In this document: piece by piece, positions 17,477 through 25,988 of the stretch
How positions within the stretch are numbered: position 1 is the first letter of the stretch
Layout of the letters: the number at the start of each line of letters is the position of its first letter
NCBI GenBank assembly: GCA_022571215.1
Contig: JACZYG010000004.1
Span: 1 to 64,000 of the forward strand
Direction: 5' to 3'
DNA: 64,000 nucleotides
Origin: Fidelibacterota bacterium
GTDB lineage: Bacteria; Fidelibacterota; SORT01
The notes under the pieces: model-generated
What the model was told of the DNA's origin: nothing
Database searches by the model: none
Seen by the model: only the letters and a program-made list of their open reading frames with translations
Made by a program: the position numbers and the translations under genes

Positions 17477-19437
17477 GCGAATGACTCCTCTAAAACAGTT
17501 CGGACAAAATTTGTTCTACCGCTTTTTTTAACAGAATCGAGCAGCAGTTTCATTACATGATAGGTTTTCAGAGAAAGCTCGTGACCTTCGGGACAATCAT
17601 TTTTCGCTTCGGAAGCGATGACAGTTCCATCTTCAACATTCAGCTCAACAGAAATGTAAGCATCGCTAAATTCAGCAACTCCATTTTCCAGAACTATCAG
17701 TTTGAATTCCATTGAAGAGCCGCGCGCTAATATAACACTCTTTCCGTCTTCACCATAAACAACATATCCGTCTTCATCGGAATAAAGTTCAAACGTTTCA
17801 AGCGAACTGAAGAAGCGTGGTTTTTCAATGAAAGGACCTCCGTCTTCGGGACAGAAAACATCGCAGTTTCCGCATTCGTTGCAAAAGTCGGCGTAATTGG
17901 CAATCTGATGCCGCTTTTCGATCACCAAGGTACCGCCCGGAATCTCTTCCACCTTGGAGCCGTCAGATCTCAGCAGTGAATACGCTATTTCACCCGGGTT
18001 CACTTCGATATAAAAGTTGGAAACGTTCGGACAGACCGGTATGCATTTATCGCAATTTATACAATCGAACAGATGAAGTTTTGAGCCTATCTTCTTCGGT
18101 TCCAACCTGTTTTTTTCGCTCCTGTATCGAATATCAGCCGTGACCTTTTCGACTACGGATTCGGTGTTGACAATGACAGCATCTTCCCTGTTCGCAAGAT
18201 TATCGGCTGAAATTGATATAAATTCCTCGATATTTTTGGAGTCTTTTTCATTCATGTCTTCAGAAAGATTCTTGAGATACTTGCTCATTCTCCCGTAACC
18301 GCCGGGCAGCAGCAGATCGGTGCATACAGTCACGGGTACGAGTCCCATAGATACTGCATCGCTGAAATTATGTTGATCGATGCCTGCCGAGAAAGAGATC
18401 GGAAGAGCTCCTCCTATCGTTTCCCTGAACCGTTCAACAAGATTCATCGTGATGACGTGCAAAGGTTTTCCCGACATATACATGACTTCTTCATCCTCAA
18501 AATAGCTTCCGTGATTCAAAACTATAAGCGTGTTGCTGAATTTGACTCCGAAATTTCGTCCTTCTGTTTTAGCGGTATTCTCCAAACGCCCGACCATATC
18601 TATCGCTTGCTCAAACTGCATATCCGAGTCAAAGAATTTCTGCTCGGTTTTTATTTCGTTATATCCCATGACTTCATGCAGCAGTTCATCTACTCTTTCC
18701 TTGCCCAGAAGAGTAGGATTCATCTTCACGACCACGTCTATCGCCATCTCTGTCATAAGAAAAAGTGAAATTGATTCTATTTCATCGGCGGGGCAGCCGT
18801 GAAATGTGCTGAGAGTGACCGAGCTGCTGACTTCATCCGGATAATCCAAATCCTTATATTTTGCGAAAGCATTAGGAATTTCATTTCTAATTTCATCTAC
18901 ATGCTTTTTCGAGTCTTTCATAGAATTTATCCAATCGCGAATTTCAACCGATCGGATACCTTTAAGATCATATCCGACGCTCATATCGAACAGCGTATCG
19001 GCAGAAGCGCCGTCATCTCCAAGAACATCTTCATTCTTGAGGATCTCTATAAGCATCACGGCTGAGACGTATTCTTTCAGCGATTGTTCCAGCCGCAATT
19101 CCTGTGACCATTCGACATTATATCCGACGGTTGTTGCGTCAATACACGGTCTCGGAATTGATAACCGGTCATTTATCTGGACCGTTTTAAGCTCCATTAT
19201 CCTGCCTCCGCCTAACCACGAGAGGACAATATTTTGCGCCATCTGTGTATGCGGTCCCGCTGCCGGACCAAGCGGTGTCGAAGCTTTTTTACCGTTGAAG
19301 ATGACCGAATGATCAATTCCTTTTGTGGCTTTATACCATTTTTCTTTCGGCAGGCTAAATATACTTTGATCTTCTTCGTACTCGGTTAGCGCGGAACGCA
19401 ACAATGCGCCGAACGATGCCGGATGCAGCTCAACCAT
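17473..19437 (-). CDS. ygfK: YgfK-type iron-sulfur oxidoreductase, short form
   Basis: 654 aa. The N-terminal ~450 residues have the dihydropyrimidine/dihydroorotate dehydrogenase-like layout (TPLGPAAGPHTQMAQN, SVTLSTFHGCPADEIE, VVKMNPTLLG, SFSAGID). The C-terminal part carries two 4Fe-4S motifs: CINCDKCIPVCPN and CNECGNCDVFCPE. E. coli YgfK is about 1,030 aa because it also has a GltD-like FAD/NAD(P)H domain; that domain is absent here. An external electron carrier would then be needed. YgfK is genetically linked to anaerobic uric-acid breakdown and was earlier called a putative selenate reductase subunit. ATG overlaps the stop of the upstream gene. Confidence 0.88.
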   Translation of the reverse strand: MVELHPASFGALLRSALTEYEEDQSIFSLPKEKWYKATKGIDHSVIFNGKKASTPLGPAAGPHTQMAQNIVLSWLGGGRIMELKTVQINDRLSIPRPCIDATTVGYNVEWSQELRLEQSLKEYVSAVMLIEILKNEDVLGDDGASADTLFDMSVGYDLKGIRSVEIRDWINSMKDSKKHVDEIRNEIPNAFAKYKDLDYPDEVSSSVTLSTFHGCPADEIESISLFLMTEMAIDVVVKMNPTLLGKERVDELLHEVMGYNEIKTEQKFFDSDMQFEQAIDMVGRLENTAKTEGRNFGVKFSNTLIVLNHGSYFEDEEVMYMSGKPLHVITMNLVERFRETIGGALPISFSAGIDQHNFSDAVSMGLVPVTVCTDLLLPGGYGRMSKYLKNLSEDMNEKDSKNIEEFISISADNLANREDAVIVNTESVVEKVTADIRYRSEKNRLEPKKIGSKLHLFDCINCDKCIPVCPNVSNFYIEVNPGEIAYSLLRSDGSKVEEIPGGTLVIEKRHQIANYADFCNECGNCDVFCPEDGGPFIEKPRFFSSLETFELYSDEDGYVVYGEDGKSVILARGSSMEFKLIVLENGVAEFSDAYISVELNVEDGTVIASEAKNDCPEGHELSLKTYHVMKLLLDSVKKSGRTNFVRTVLEESFA

Positions 19438-21727
19438 TCTTCAACACCCCAATTCCTCTGAGGATTCGCTCAGGGGTCAGCGGCATTTCCAAGAATTGAA
19501 AACCGAGCGCATTTGAAACAGCGCTGACGACAGCGGCTCCTATCGGGATAATAGGAGGTTCACCCATACTCTTCGCGCCGTAGGGACCATCAGGTCCTAT
19601 CTCTTCCACGATGTGAGTTATGATTTTCGGAGTCTCTTCGGGATACGGCAAAATATAGTTGGAAAAATAGGGATTCATCAATATACCATCTTTGAATTGT
19701 AGGTCTTCATAAAGCGCATAGCCTATTCCCTGCACTATTCCCCCCTCCGCTTGCGCTCGAACCCCTTCGGGATTGATAGCTCTTCCTACATCGTGAGCGG
19801 CGACCACTTCCAACACCTCCGCCTTACCAGTAAGAGTGTCTACCCGGACTTTTACGGCATGCGCGGCAAAGGAGTATGCGAAATATGTGCTGCCCATCCC
19901 GGTTTTAATGTCCCATTGCGAATAAGGGGCTACCCACCAACCGGCTGCCGCTAATTTTTCGTTATTCAGGAATGCGTTTTCCGCCACGGCATCGAATGTG
20001 ACGCTTTTCCGTTTACCCGCTGTCGTGTACGCCCTGTCGTCTCTGAATACTACTTTGGACGGAGCGATTTTCAGAAGCCTGCCAGCCGCTTTGGATAACT
20101 GAGGTCTCAGTTGCTCCGCTGCGTTGAGAATTGCGTTACCGCTCATTATTGTGCTTCGCGAGGCTACCGTAGGACCGCTGTCCGGCACGTAACTCGTATC
20201 TACCTCCAATACCCGTATACGTTCCGTTTGAACACCGAACGCATCCGCCGCCATTTGAACGAGAGTAGTTCCCGAACCCTGACCCAATTCCGTTATTCCG
20301 ACTGCTACGGATATTGAGCCGTCCCTGTGGACTTGCACATGAGCGCCCGCGGCATCGAGATACCATCCCATCGCTCCGAGCGTATTTCCGTAGTGGATGC
20401 AGGCGGTTCCGACTCCTTCAACGTATCTGCTCTTCTGTTTCTTTCTTTTCCTGCTTTTCAGTAAACTCGATTCTTTGACAATTTTCAATGTCTCGGGCAG
20501 ACCGACGCTCCGACTCAGAAGTTGATTGGTAACAGTGCGTTTACCTTCCCGGAGAATATTTTTTTCGCGAAGTTCAATCGGGTCCATCCCCAATTCGTCT
20601 GCAAGAAGGTCCATTGTCCGCTCGATACCGAATGCTGATTGCGGAGCGCCGAACCCCCGAAACGCCCCTGATGGCGGGTGGTTCGTATAGCAGGCATAAG
20701 TATCAACCCTGACATTCGGAATCAGGTAAGGACCGGCGGCATGAACAACCGCCCTGAACATGACGACGGGCGACAGCGTAGCATATGCCCCCGCTGCCGC
20801 GTACTGCTCGGCAACCACTCCCACGAGTTTTCCGTTCTTTTTAGCGCCTAACTTATAATGCATTTCAAAAGGATGACGCTTACTCGAATAGATCGCATCC
20901 TCCGCCCTGCCCATTATTAATCTTACAGGCCGTCCCGTGATGACAGCAACTAACGCAACTCGAGAACATATTTCTGAAGGAACATCTTCCTTTCCTCCGA
21001 ACGCCCCGCCGGTCGCCGCTTGAACGATTTTCACCTTGTTATATTTTATCCCCAGCACTTCCGAAACAGAACGTTGAACATAGTACGGACATTGGATACT
21101 ACCGTAAATCGTGACTGAACCGTCCTTGTGCGGAACTACGACGGTTCCTAATGTTTCAAGATAGGCGTGTTCCTGATGTGGAGTTTTCAGATAAGCTTTA
21201 ACAGTCAGATCCGCATCTTTAAAAGGATCGGCATGATTGCCCCTACGAATCTTCAGGTGCGAAAGGACATTACCTCCGGGATGAATAAAATTCCGTTTGG
21301 AATTGAAACTTTTTTCTGCCGAATAAATGCCTCTGATCGGTTTGAGATCGAACCTGATTTTTGTTTCGGCGTTCTTAGCCTCTTCCTCCGTTTCAGCGGC
21401 GATTATCGCTACCGCGTCTCCCGCATATCGCACTTTTTCGTCCGCAAACAGTGGTTGGTCTTTGATTATCAACCCTATTTGATTCTCATGCGGCACATCC
21501 TTCGCCGTCAGCAAACTCACAACTCCGGATGATCTCTTCGCTTTTGACACATCCAGGTTCCTGAGATATGCGTGCGGGTGCGGACTTAAAACCATTTTGG
21601 CGTGAAGGAGATTGGGAAATTGTATGTCTTTTATGAAGTCCGTTCTGCCTGTGACTTTAGAATGGGCATCTATCCGCGGGATCGAATTGCCTACATAATT
21701 ATACTTAAATTTGTCTTTCTTGTTCAA
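19430..21727 (-). CDS. Molybdenum-binding subunit of selenium-linked molybdenum hydroxylase (XdhD-like)
   Basis: 765 aa, TTG start (MNKKDKFKYN) without a good Shine-Dalgarno; the family N-terminal VGNSIPRIDAHSKVTG starts at residue 12, so the start cannot be much later. Xanthine-dehydrogenase-type motifs are GGAFGGKED near 240, AFRGFGAPQSAFG near 360, ELGQGSGTT near 480, and the catalytic-Glu motif YGAKSMGEPP near 720. It hydroxylates a heterocycle using molybdopterin. With YgfK, SsnA, YgeY and YgeW alongside, the selenium-dependent group (purine hydroxylase/xanthine dehydrogenase-like) is likelier than CO dehydrogenase, and there is no AYRxSCR-type CO dehydrogenase motif. First gene of the operon. 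Confidence 0.9.
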   Translation of the reverse strand: MNKKDKFKYNYVGNSIPRIDAHSKVTGRTDFIKDIQFPNLLHAKMVLSPHPHAYLRNLDVSKAKRSSGVVSLLTAKDVPHENQIGLIIKDQPLFADEKVRYAGDAVAIIAAETEEEAKNAETKIRFDLKPIRGIYSAEKSFNSKRNFIHPGGNVLSHLKIRRGNHADPFKDADLTVKAYLKTPHQEHAYLETLGTVVVPHKDGSVTIYGSIQCPYYVQRSVSEVLGIKYNKVKIVQAATGGAFGGKEDVPSEICSRVALVAVITGRPVRLIMGRAEDAIYSSKRHPFEMHYKLGAKKNGKLVGVVAEQYAAAGAYATLSPVVMFRAVVHAAGPYLIPNVRVDTYACYTNHPPSGAFRGFGAPQSAFGIERTMDLLADELGMDPIELREKNILREGKRTVTNQLLSRSVGLPETLKIVKESSLLKSRKRKKQKSRYVEGVGTACIHYGNTLGAMGWYLDAAGAHVQVHRDGSISVAVGITELGQGSGTTLVQMAADAFGVQTERIRVLEVDTSYVPDSGPTVASRSTIMSGNAILNAAEQLRPQLSKAAGRLLKIAPSKVVFRDDRAYTTAGKRKSVTFDAVAENAFLNNEKLAAAGWWVAPYSQWDIKTGMGSTYFAYSFAAHAVKVRVDTLTGKAEVLEVVAAHDVGRAINPEGVRAQAEGGIVQGIGYALYEDLQFKDGILMNPYFSNYILPYPEETPKIITHIVEEIGPDGPYGAKSMGEPPIIPIGAAVVSAVSNALGFQFLEMPLTPERILRGIGVLKNG

Positions 21728-21822
21728 AGCTTAACAATCACTGACAGTAACAATATCCACCGTTTTTATTGATAAAATAATATTCGTCTTTCGGTCGGTT
21801 AATATTAATAAATTAGTATAGA

Positions 21823-21851
21823 ATATTACTCTGAATCGTATTAAAAATCAA
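21823..21851 (-). promoter_or_regulatory. Candidate sigma-70 promoter of the purine operon
   Basis: On the minus strand TTGATT and TAATAT are separated by 17 bases, about 95 bases before the TTG start of the molybdenum subunit. It is the best -35/-10 pair in the AT-rich leader. No obvious operator was found. Confidence 0.4.
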
Positions 21852-22041
21852 GATTATTGTCGTTCTGTTCTGACTTTCTAACTAATAGTGATCAATATTT
21901 TTGCGAGACTTGACTTATCAGGTCGAAGCAATCTCAAATCTCTCCTGTTTTCACCGCATTGAAATTCCTTCGCTCCTCTCGGAAAGAGATAAAAGGTGAA
22001 TGGACACCAATAATACAACCACCCGACGACCTTCAGCGTCT

Positions 22042-22236
22042 CCCCTCCTTTCTAAGGAGGGGTGGATTTTGTCCCGATTGTTCGGGACAAAAGACGGGGT
22101 GGTTCCGGAGCTGAAAATTATCATAACCGAACGATAACACGTCCGCCTGCCGACATCCGTCGGCTGACGGTTTGATGTATTCCATACAACTCACCTTCAT
22201 ATTGTGCGAGTCATCCCGAAGCTTCGGAATGACTCG
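22042..22236. repeat. Palindrome island 1
   Basis: Several palindromes are packed into 200 bp: CCCCTCCTT/AAGGAGGGG (22042-22062), GTCCCGA/TCGGGAC (22071-22088), a GCCGAC/GTCGGC hairpin near 22150-22165, and a 30-bp near-perfect palindrome centred on GAAGCTTC (22207-22236, one mismatch). The first two share words with the island at 27952-28285, which indicates a dispersed intergenic repeat family. No gene is credible here. Confidence 0.7.
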
Positions 22237-22334
22237 GACGTTACAAAGCAATCCGATTCTCTGCTGATAGATTAATTTTATCAGTGAATACGAGCACTTG
22301 ACTTTTTGGGCGGTCAGACTAAATTACTTTTTCC

Positions 22335-22418
22335 GCCGCGGTGGTGAAATTGGTAGACACGCTAGATTCAGAGTCTAGTGGGCGCAAGCCTGTGCGAGTT
22401 CGAGTCTCGCCCGCGGCA
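22335..22418 (+). tRNA. tRNA-Leu (anticodon CAG)
   Basis: 84 nt on the plus strand. Acceptor GCCGCGG pairs with CCGCGGC, discriminator A. The anticodon stem CTAGA/TCTAG encloses TTCAGAG, anticodon CAG. It has a long variable arm and T-loop GTTCGAGTC. Confidence 0.95.
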
Positions 22419-22427
22419 CTGATCAGA

Positions 22428-22838
22428 TCAGAACTTTAAGACCTCGTACTCCGTGAACTGAGTAGATTCCATTATTTCGTTATAAGCTTTGAGAAGCGGC
22501 GCAGTTACCTGCTCTTTAAACTTGGTGATTGAATCTTCATCTTCGTAGTAGGTATCTATCCATAAATCTACTGGCTCAGTGAGATTTACCGTCAAGATAC
22601 CGGGACCAATGGATTCAGGATATTTAATATCATTTTTATTTGCGCTCGTTCCGGCGAACATCTTCCGTGAGGGGATTTCTATATTCACTTTAAGGGGTAA
22701 GGATTCAACAGGGCTTCGCTGATACTCTTTAGATGATTTTAGGGAACCGAGAAAATCTGTTTCCCTATCGTCTAAATGCGATTTTAGAATAATTCGAGAA
22801 CCGCCCCGCACCTTTATGACCCAACTTCTCAATTTCAT
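22428..22838 (-). CDS. Unknown 136-aa protein
   Basis: Not recognised. It starts MKLRSWVIKVRGG and has mixed charge, no signal peptide and no membrane segment. The C-terminal half is acidic (DTYYEDEDSITKF) and predicted helical. It is convergent with the tRNA-Leu, ten bases away. Codon use and length suggest a real gene. Confidence 0.6.
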   Translation of the reverse strand: MKLRSWVIKVRGGSRIILKSHLDDRETDFLGSLKSSKEYQRSPVESLPLKVNIEIPSRKMFAGTSANKNDIKYPESIGPGILTVNLTEPVDLWIDTYYEDEDSITKFKEQVTAPLLKAYNEIMESTQFTEYEVLKF

Positions 22839-23071
22839 TTTAATCCCTCAGCTTTATTCACTCAATCTGAGAAATAATATATCCATTCCTTGATGTTGTG
22901 TCAACTTAAACGTCTGATTATATTTTCGGTGATTTTTCCGAAAGAGCAGCTGTTGAATTGTAATTTTGAATTTCTTTTTATGATGTCGAGGTGAACTAAT
23001 ATCACCTTCAAATATTAGAAACGTATTAAGCGGATAATTTTACTTATTTCTTTTAACCGTCTTATCAACGG

Positions 23072-23554
23072 CTAAATTGCGAGGGGAAATCGTCTGTCGC
23101 CCCCCGTTCTTCTCTCCAATCCGGTACGCCTTTCATTCGTAATTCTTCTGTCGAAATCACGGCGACGATCAGGATAATCTCTTCTATCAAGATCAACAAA
23201 GAGACTAACTATTTCTTCCTCGCCTGTAGCCTTTCGTCTTATATAAGCCCGCCGTTCACTGTTGATTCTTTGTTCGAATTCGATTCGCCTTTCTCTGCCG
23301 CTGCGTCTTTCAAAGGCATCTCTTCTGTCGTGCAGCTTTAGCGGATTTCCTTTAAGTGATTTTCCATTGAGAATTTTATACACTTTAAGAGCTTGAGATT
23401 CATCTACCATATCAACAAAGCCGAAACCGGTAGGTTCATTGCTGGTCTTGGTTCTAACCACCTTTGCCAAAGATACCTCTCCGACGACTTCAAAGTGTTT
23501 TTTCAAGTCCTCATCGGTAACTTCAGCCCGTAGATTTGTAATATAAATTCGCAT
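23072..23554 (-). CDS. RRM RNA-binding protein with Arg-rich ERR-repeat tail
   Basis: 160 aa. Residues 1-78 form one RNA-recognition motif: RNP2 IYITNL (3-8) and RNP1 GFGFVDM (about 43-49). The tail is unusual: residues 78-160 repeat RR-x3-DRR / ERR units (SGRERRIE, NSERRAYIRR, YPDRRRDFDRR, TNERRTGLERR). RRM proteins with basic tails occur in cyanobacteria and FCB bacteria and bind single-stranded RNA, often cold- or stress-related. The repeats could be extra nucleic-acid contacts. Probably monocistronic. Confidence 0.85.
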   Translation of the reverse strand: MRIYITNLRAEVTDEDLKKHFEVVGEVSLAKVVRTKTSNEPTGFGFVDMVDESQALKVYKILNGKSLKGNPLKLHDRRDAFERRSGRERRIEFEQRINSERRAYIRRKATGEEEIVSLFVDLDRRDYPDRRRDFDRRITNERRTGLERRTGGDRRFPLAI

Positions 23555-23936
23555 TCAAATCCCGTTTTACACCTGTGGAATTAGGTATTAGTATTTGTTA
23601 GAGTCATCAATCATCTAATATACTCCTCACTATAAAGTTATTAGGTATCTGTTCTCTTTTACTTTTGTTCTAAAGAGCACACTTTGTGCCATAAACACAA
23701 TCTTTTCACTTTTAAATTCCGCCAGGCCAAAATCGGAAGATTATTCAATAGTTATGCCTCTATTATTACTGCGTTTATAGCTTCTTGTTTTCTTGAGATT
23801 ATCTTAAAAATATCTTTTTGAACTCTGTCATGAAATTTTGAATTACAAAATAATAGGTTTATATAGTCCACAAATGGTCATATAACCCTAATTATATTTT
23901 TATATCTTGATGCTTTTAGGGTTTCAGATTTGGTTT
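23555..23936. other. Gene-free AT-rich stretch upstream of RRM gene
   Basis: About 380 bases with no credible gene on either strand. A near sigma-54 site (TGGCAC-N5-GTGCT, minus strand, 23676-23691) is present but has a mismatch at the -12 element. Otherwise only AT-rich sequence is seen; it presumably holds the RRM gene's leader and promoter. Confidence 0.5.
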
Positions 23937-25769
23937 TTAAAGTGGAATTAACACCAAAGGAGAATTGAAAGTTCCGTTTTTATCTATTTTCAATCGCTCA
24001 TCCGAAAATTGAATCCTGTTGCCCTCGTTGAAATATAATTCCACAGACTCATATGATAATTCAGACGTTCCAGTTGTCCGAATTCTAAAAGCGCCGAAAA
24101 AGAATAATGGCAATTTGAAATAGTATGTATGCAGTTGCTCATCCGTATGTATATACTTTTCGTCATAGTGGTATGCAATGTGCGGAACTATAGCATTTAA
24201 ATTCATCATGATCATTGAATTTTTGTCGGCACGGCATTTCATTCTTACTTTTAAGTGAACAACCGGTTCGGCGCTTGCTAAATCCTCATTGAAGCTTAAA
24301 CCGCTAAAGCTATAATATGTCATCCATTTCAGTGTCATTTTTGCCAATTCGGTAAGCCGGCTGCTGAGTGAGCTGAGATTTCCGCCTAACCCTTCCCGAG
24401 TTTCCTTGCCTTCCATCTCTTCGGGAATGGATAAGAAAGATTTAATCAGATCGTTTACGCCATTCAAGAGCACATTTGCCTCATTAAGATAATTTATCAA
24501 TCTGGGTCTAACACTCTTGAATTTTGAGTAAACTTGAAGACTTAAATAATCGTTCAGAACGGCATCTTCAGGCTCCATATCATCTATTTTCAATTTTACC
24601 GCATCCAGAACGTTCGATATCCGGTTTAGTTCTTTCATATAACCGTCAATTAGACTCGTATTATTTATCAGATTGGTGATCATCTCCGATTTATCTATTT
24701 CTTGTTCCACAAAAGGATTAGGCAGGGCACTGTCCGAAGCGAGTCTACTTTTAAGCACGAAAAGCCTTTTATTTACCTCACGATATTTATTCTCGATTGC
24801 CTTTCCCTCGCTACCGATAATTGAGCCGTTCAGTTCCAATGACGAAGCATACGCCTCTAAATAGAGAAATTGATAAGATTTTTCTGCCAAAGAACTCCAT
24901 TTTGATTTAATCACGTTGAAGGTTGGCTCGTTCATTAGCAAGTTATCCTCAATATTCACCCGTTTTCTTGAGGATCGTTTTTGTTTCAGAAGATTTAGTG
25001 TGTTTTTTAGTATTTCGCAGTGAGGATAGCCTGCGTTTATCATATATTCAGCATCGTCAGAATATTTTTCGTATAATTCTGATTCACTCAGAATATCAGT
25101 TGATTCGCTTATCAATTCACTCGCGAGAATTTCTCGCGCCAGCTCCTTTGATCCTATTTCATGAGCGAGAGTGGACGGGTGGCGGTCCACCTCGTTCACC
25201 GTCAATGATTCCAAATCCATATCTTTAAAGACAGAAGAAAGTTCAACGAACTTCATTTTATTCTCGGCGCATAATTCCGATAGCTGTAAGCACTGTTTTT
25301 TCTCCTCTTCCGAGTTTGTCAGATCGTAGTATGCTATTATAGTTTTAAGATCGGCAGACTTGACCTCTTCAGAAAAATCTGAAAATGCTTTTTTAAAGAA
25401 CGGAAAAATATTACCCTGGGCATCCCAATTTTCTTTTAGATGTTCCGAGTACTCTTTCTCCGCCTGGAATAATTCACTATCGTTGCTGCATAGTATCAGA
25501 ATTAATAGATCGGGATCTTGATATTTCCCTCTAACATCAATAGACATTCTCGCATCAAAAAATGAAAATCCACAGTTCGACTCGTTCAAGACTTCAACGC
25601 GTGTTGCCCACAAGGCATTGTTCAAGTTTTCTTCTAATTTTACCGGCAGCGTTTCATCAAAGTGAACGCCCTGACCGTATGTCAACGAATCTCCGACGCA
25701 AAGAATACGAAATACTCCCGGTATTTTCGGTCTGACCGGTCTGCTGATTCTGTTATTCCTAAAGAACAT
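23937..25769 (-). CDS. SGNH/GDSL-type hydrolase with long C-terminal domain
   Basis: 610 aa. The N-terminal catalytic domain has the GDSL block (VGDSLTYGQG, nucleophile Ser near 33), an Asn-containing block (LILCSNDSE) and the final Asp/His motif (VDRHPSTLAHE). SGNH enzymes of this sort often add or remove acyl groups on carbohydrates. Residues ~270-480 are helical with unknown role, and the last ~130 residues look beta-rich. No signal peptide was seen. It is the last gene of the carbamoyltransferase unit, 34 bp after a 60-aa gene, which suggests glycan or secondary-metabolite modification. Confidence 0.75.
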   Translation of the reverse strand: MFFRNNRISRPVRPKIPGVFRILCVGDSLTYGQGVHFDETLPVKLEENLNNALWATRVEVLNESNCGFSFFDARMSIDVRGKYQDPDLLILILCSNDSELFQAEKEYSEHLKENWDAQGNIFPFFKKAFSDFSEEVKSADLKTIIAYYDLTNSEEEKKQCLQLSELCAENKMKFVELSSVFKDMDLESLTVNEVDRHPSTLAHEIGSKELAREILASELISESTDILSESELYEKYSDDAEYMINAGYPHCEILKNTLNLLKQKRSSRKRVNIEDNLLMNEPTFNVIKSKWSSLAEKSYQFLYLEAYASSLELNGSIIGSEGKAIENKYREVNKRLFVLKSRLASDSALPNPFVEQEIDKSEMITNLINNTSLIDGYMKELNRISNVLDAVKLKIDDMEPEDAVLNDYLSLQVYSKFKSVRPRLINYLNEANVLLNGVNDLIKSFLSIPEEMEGKETREGLGGNLSSLSSRLTELAKMTLKWMTYYSFSGLSFNEDLASAEPVVHLKVRMKCRADKNSMIMMNLNAIVPHIAYHYDEKYIHTDEQLHTYYFKLPLFFFGAFRIRTTGTSELSYESVELYFNEGNRIQFSDERLKIDKNGTFNSPLVLIPL

Positions 25770-25803
25770 CCGAATTAGATGTATATCGTCATTCTAATAA
25801 AGG

Positions 25804-25986
25804 CTAATGAGGATAGATATACTCTACAACGAATCTGTTCTCATCTTCTTCCGGTTGAATCAGCTCCTGGAGTTCAGGAAATACCTCTAATGCTAAACTA
25901 AGCCATTCCGGACTCATTCGGTTCTCTTTCAATTCAGCTGTCATAGTTTGTATATCTTCTTTGCTGAAATAACTTTTTTCTCTCAT
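25804..25986 (-). CDS. Small 60-aa protein between carbamoyltransferase and SGNH hydrolase
   Basis: An ATG at 26055 would overlap the carbamoyltransferase; the ATG at 25986, with GGAGAAGGTGG upstream and lying two bases past the previous stop, is preferred (MREKSYFSKEDIQTM). The protein is acidic and helical with no membrane span, and ends in a VVEYIYPH tail. Not recognised. Tight coupling on both sides suggests an accessory role with its neighbours. Confidence 0.55.
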   Translation of the reverse strand: MREKSYFSKEDIQTMTAELKENRMSPEWLSLALEVFPELQELIQPEEDENRFVVEYIYPH

Positions 25987-25988
25987 AA

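Noticed and set aside
13903-19437. Extra in-frame UGA codons in the selenium-linked operon genes
   Set aside because: All frames are uninterrupted at full length, so no Sec insertion is needed; selenium there would be a cofactor, not an amino acid.
22033-22251. 72-codon open frame on the minus strand
   Set aside because: It runs through palindrome island 1; its residues come from inverted repeats and it has no ribosome site.
23676-23691. Third sigma-54-like site (TGGCAC-N5-GTGCT, minus strand) before the RRM gene
   Set aside because: The -12 element has G for the first T; not claimed beside two exact sites.
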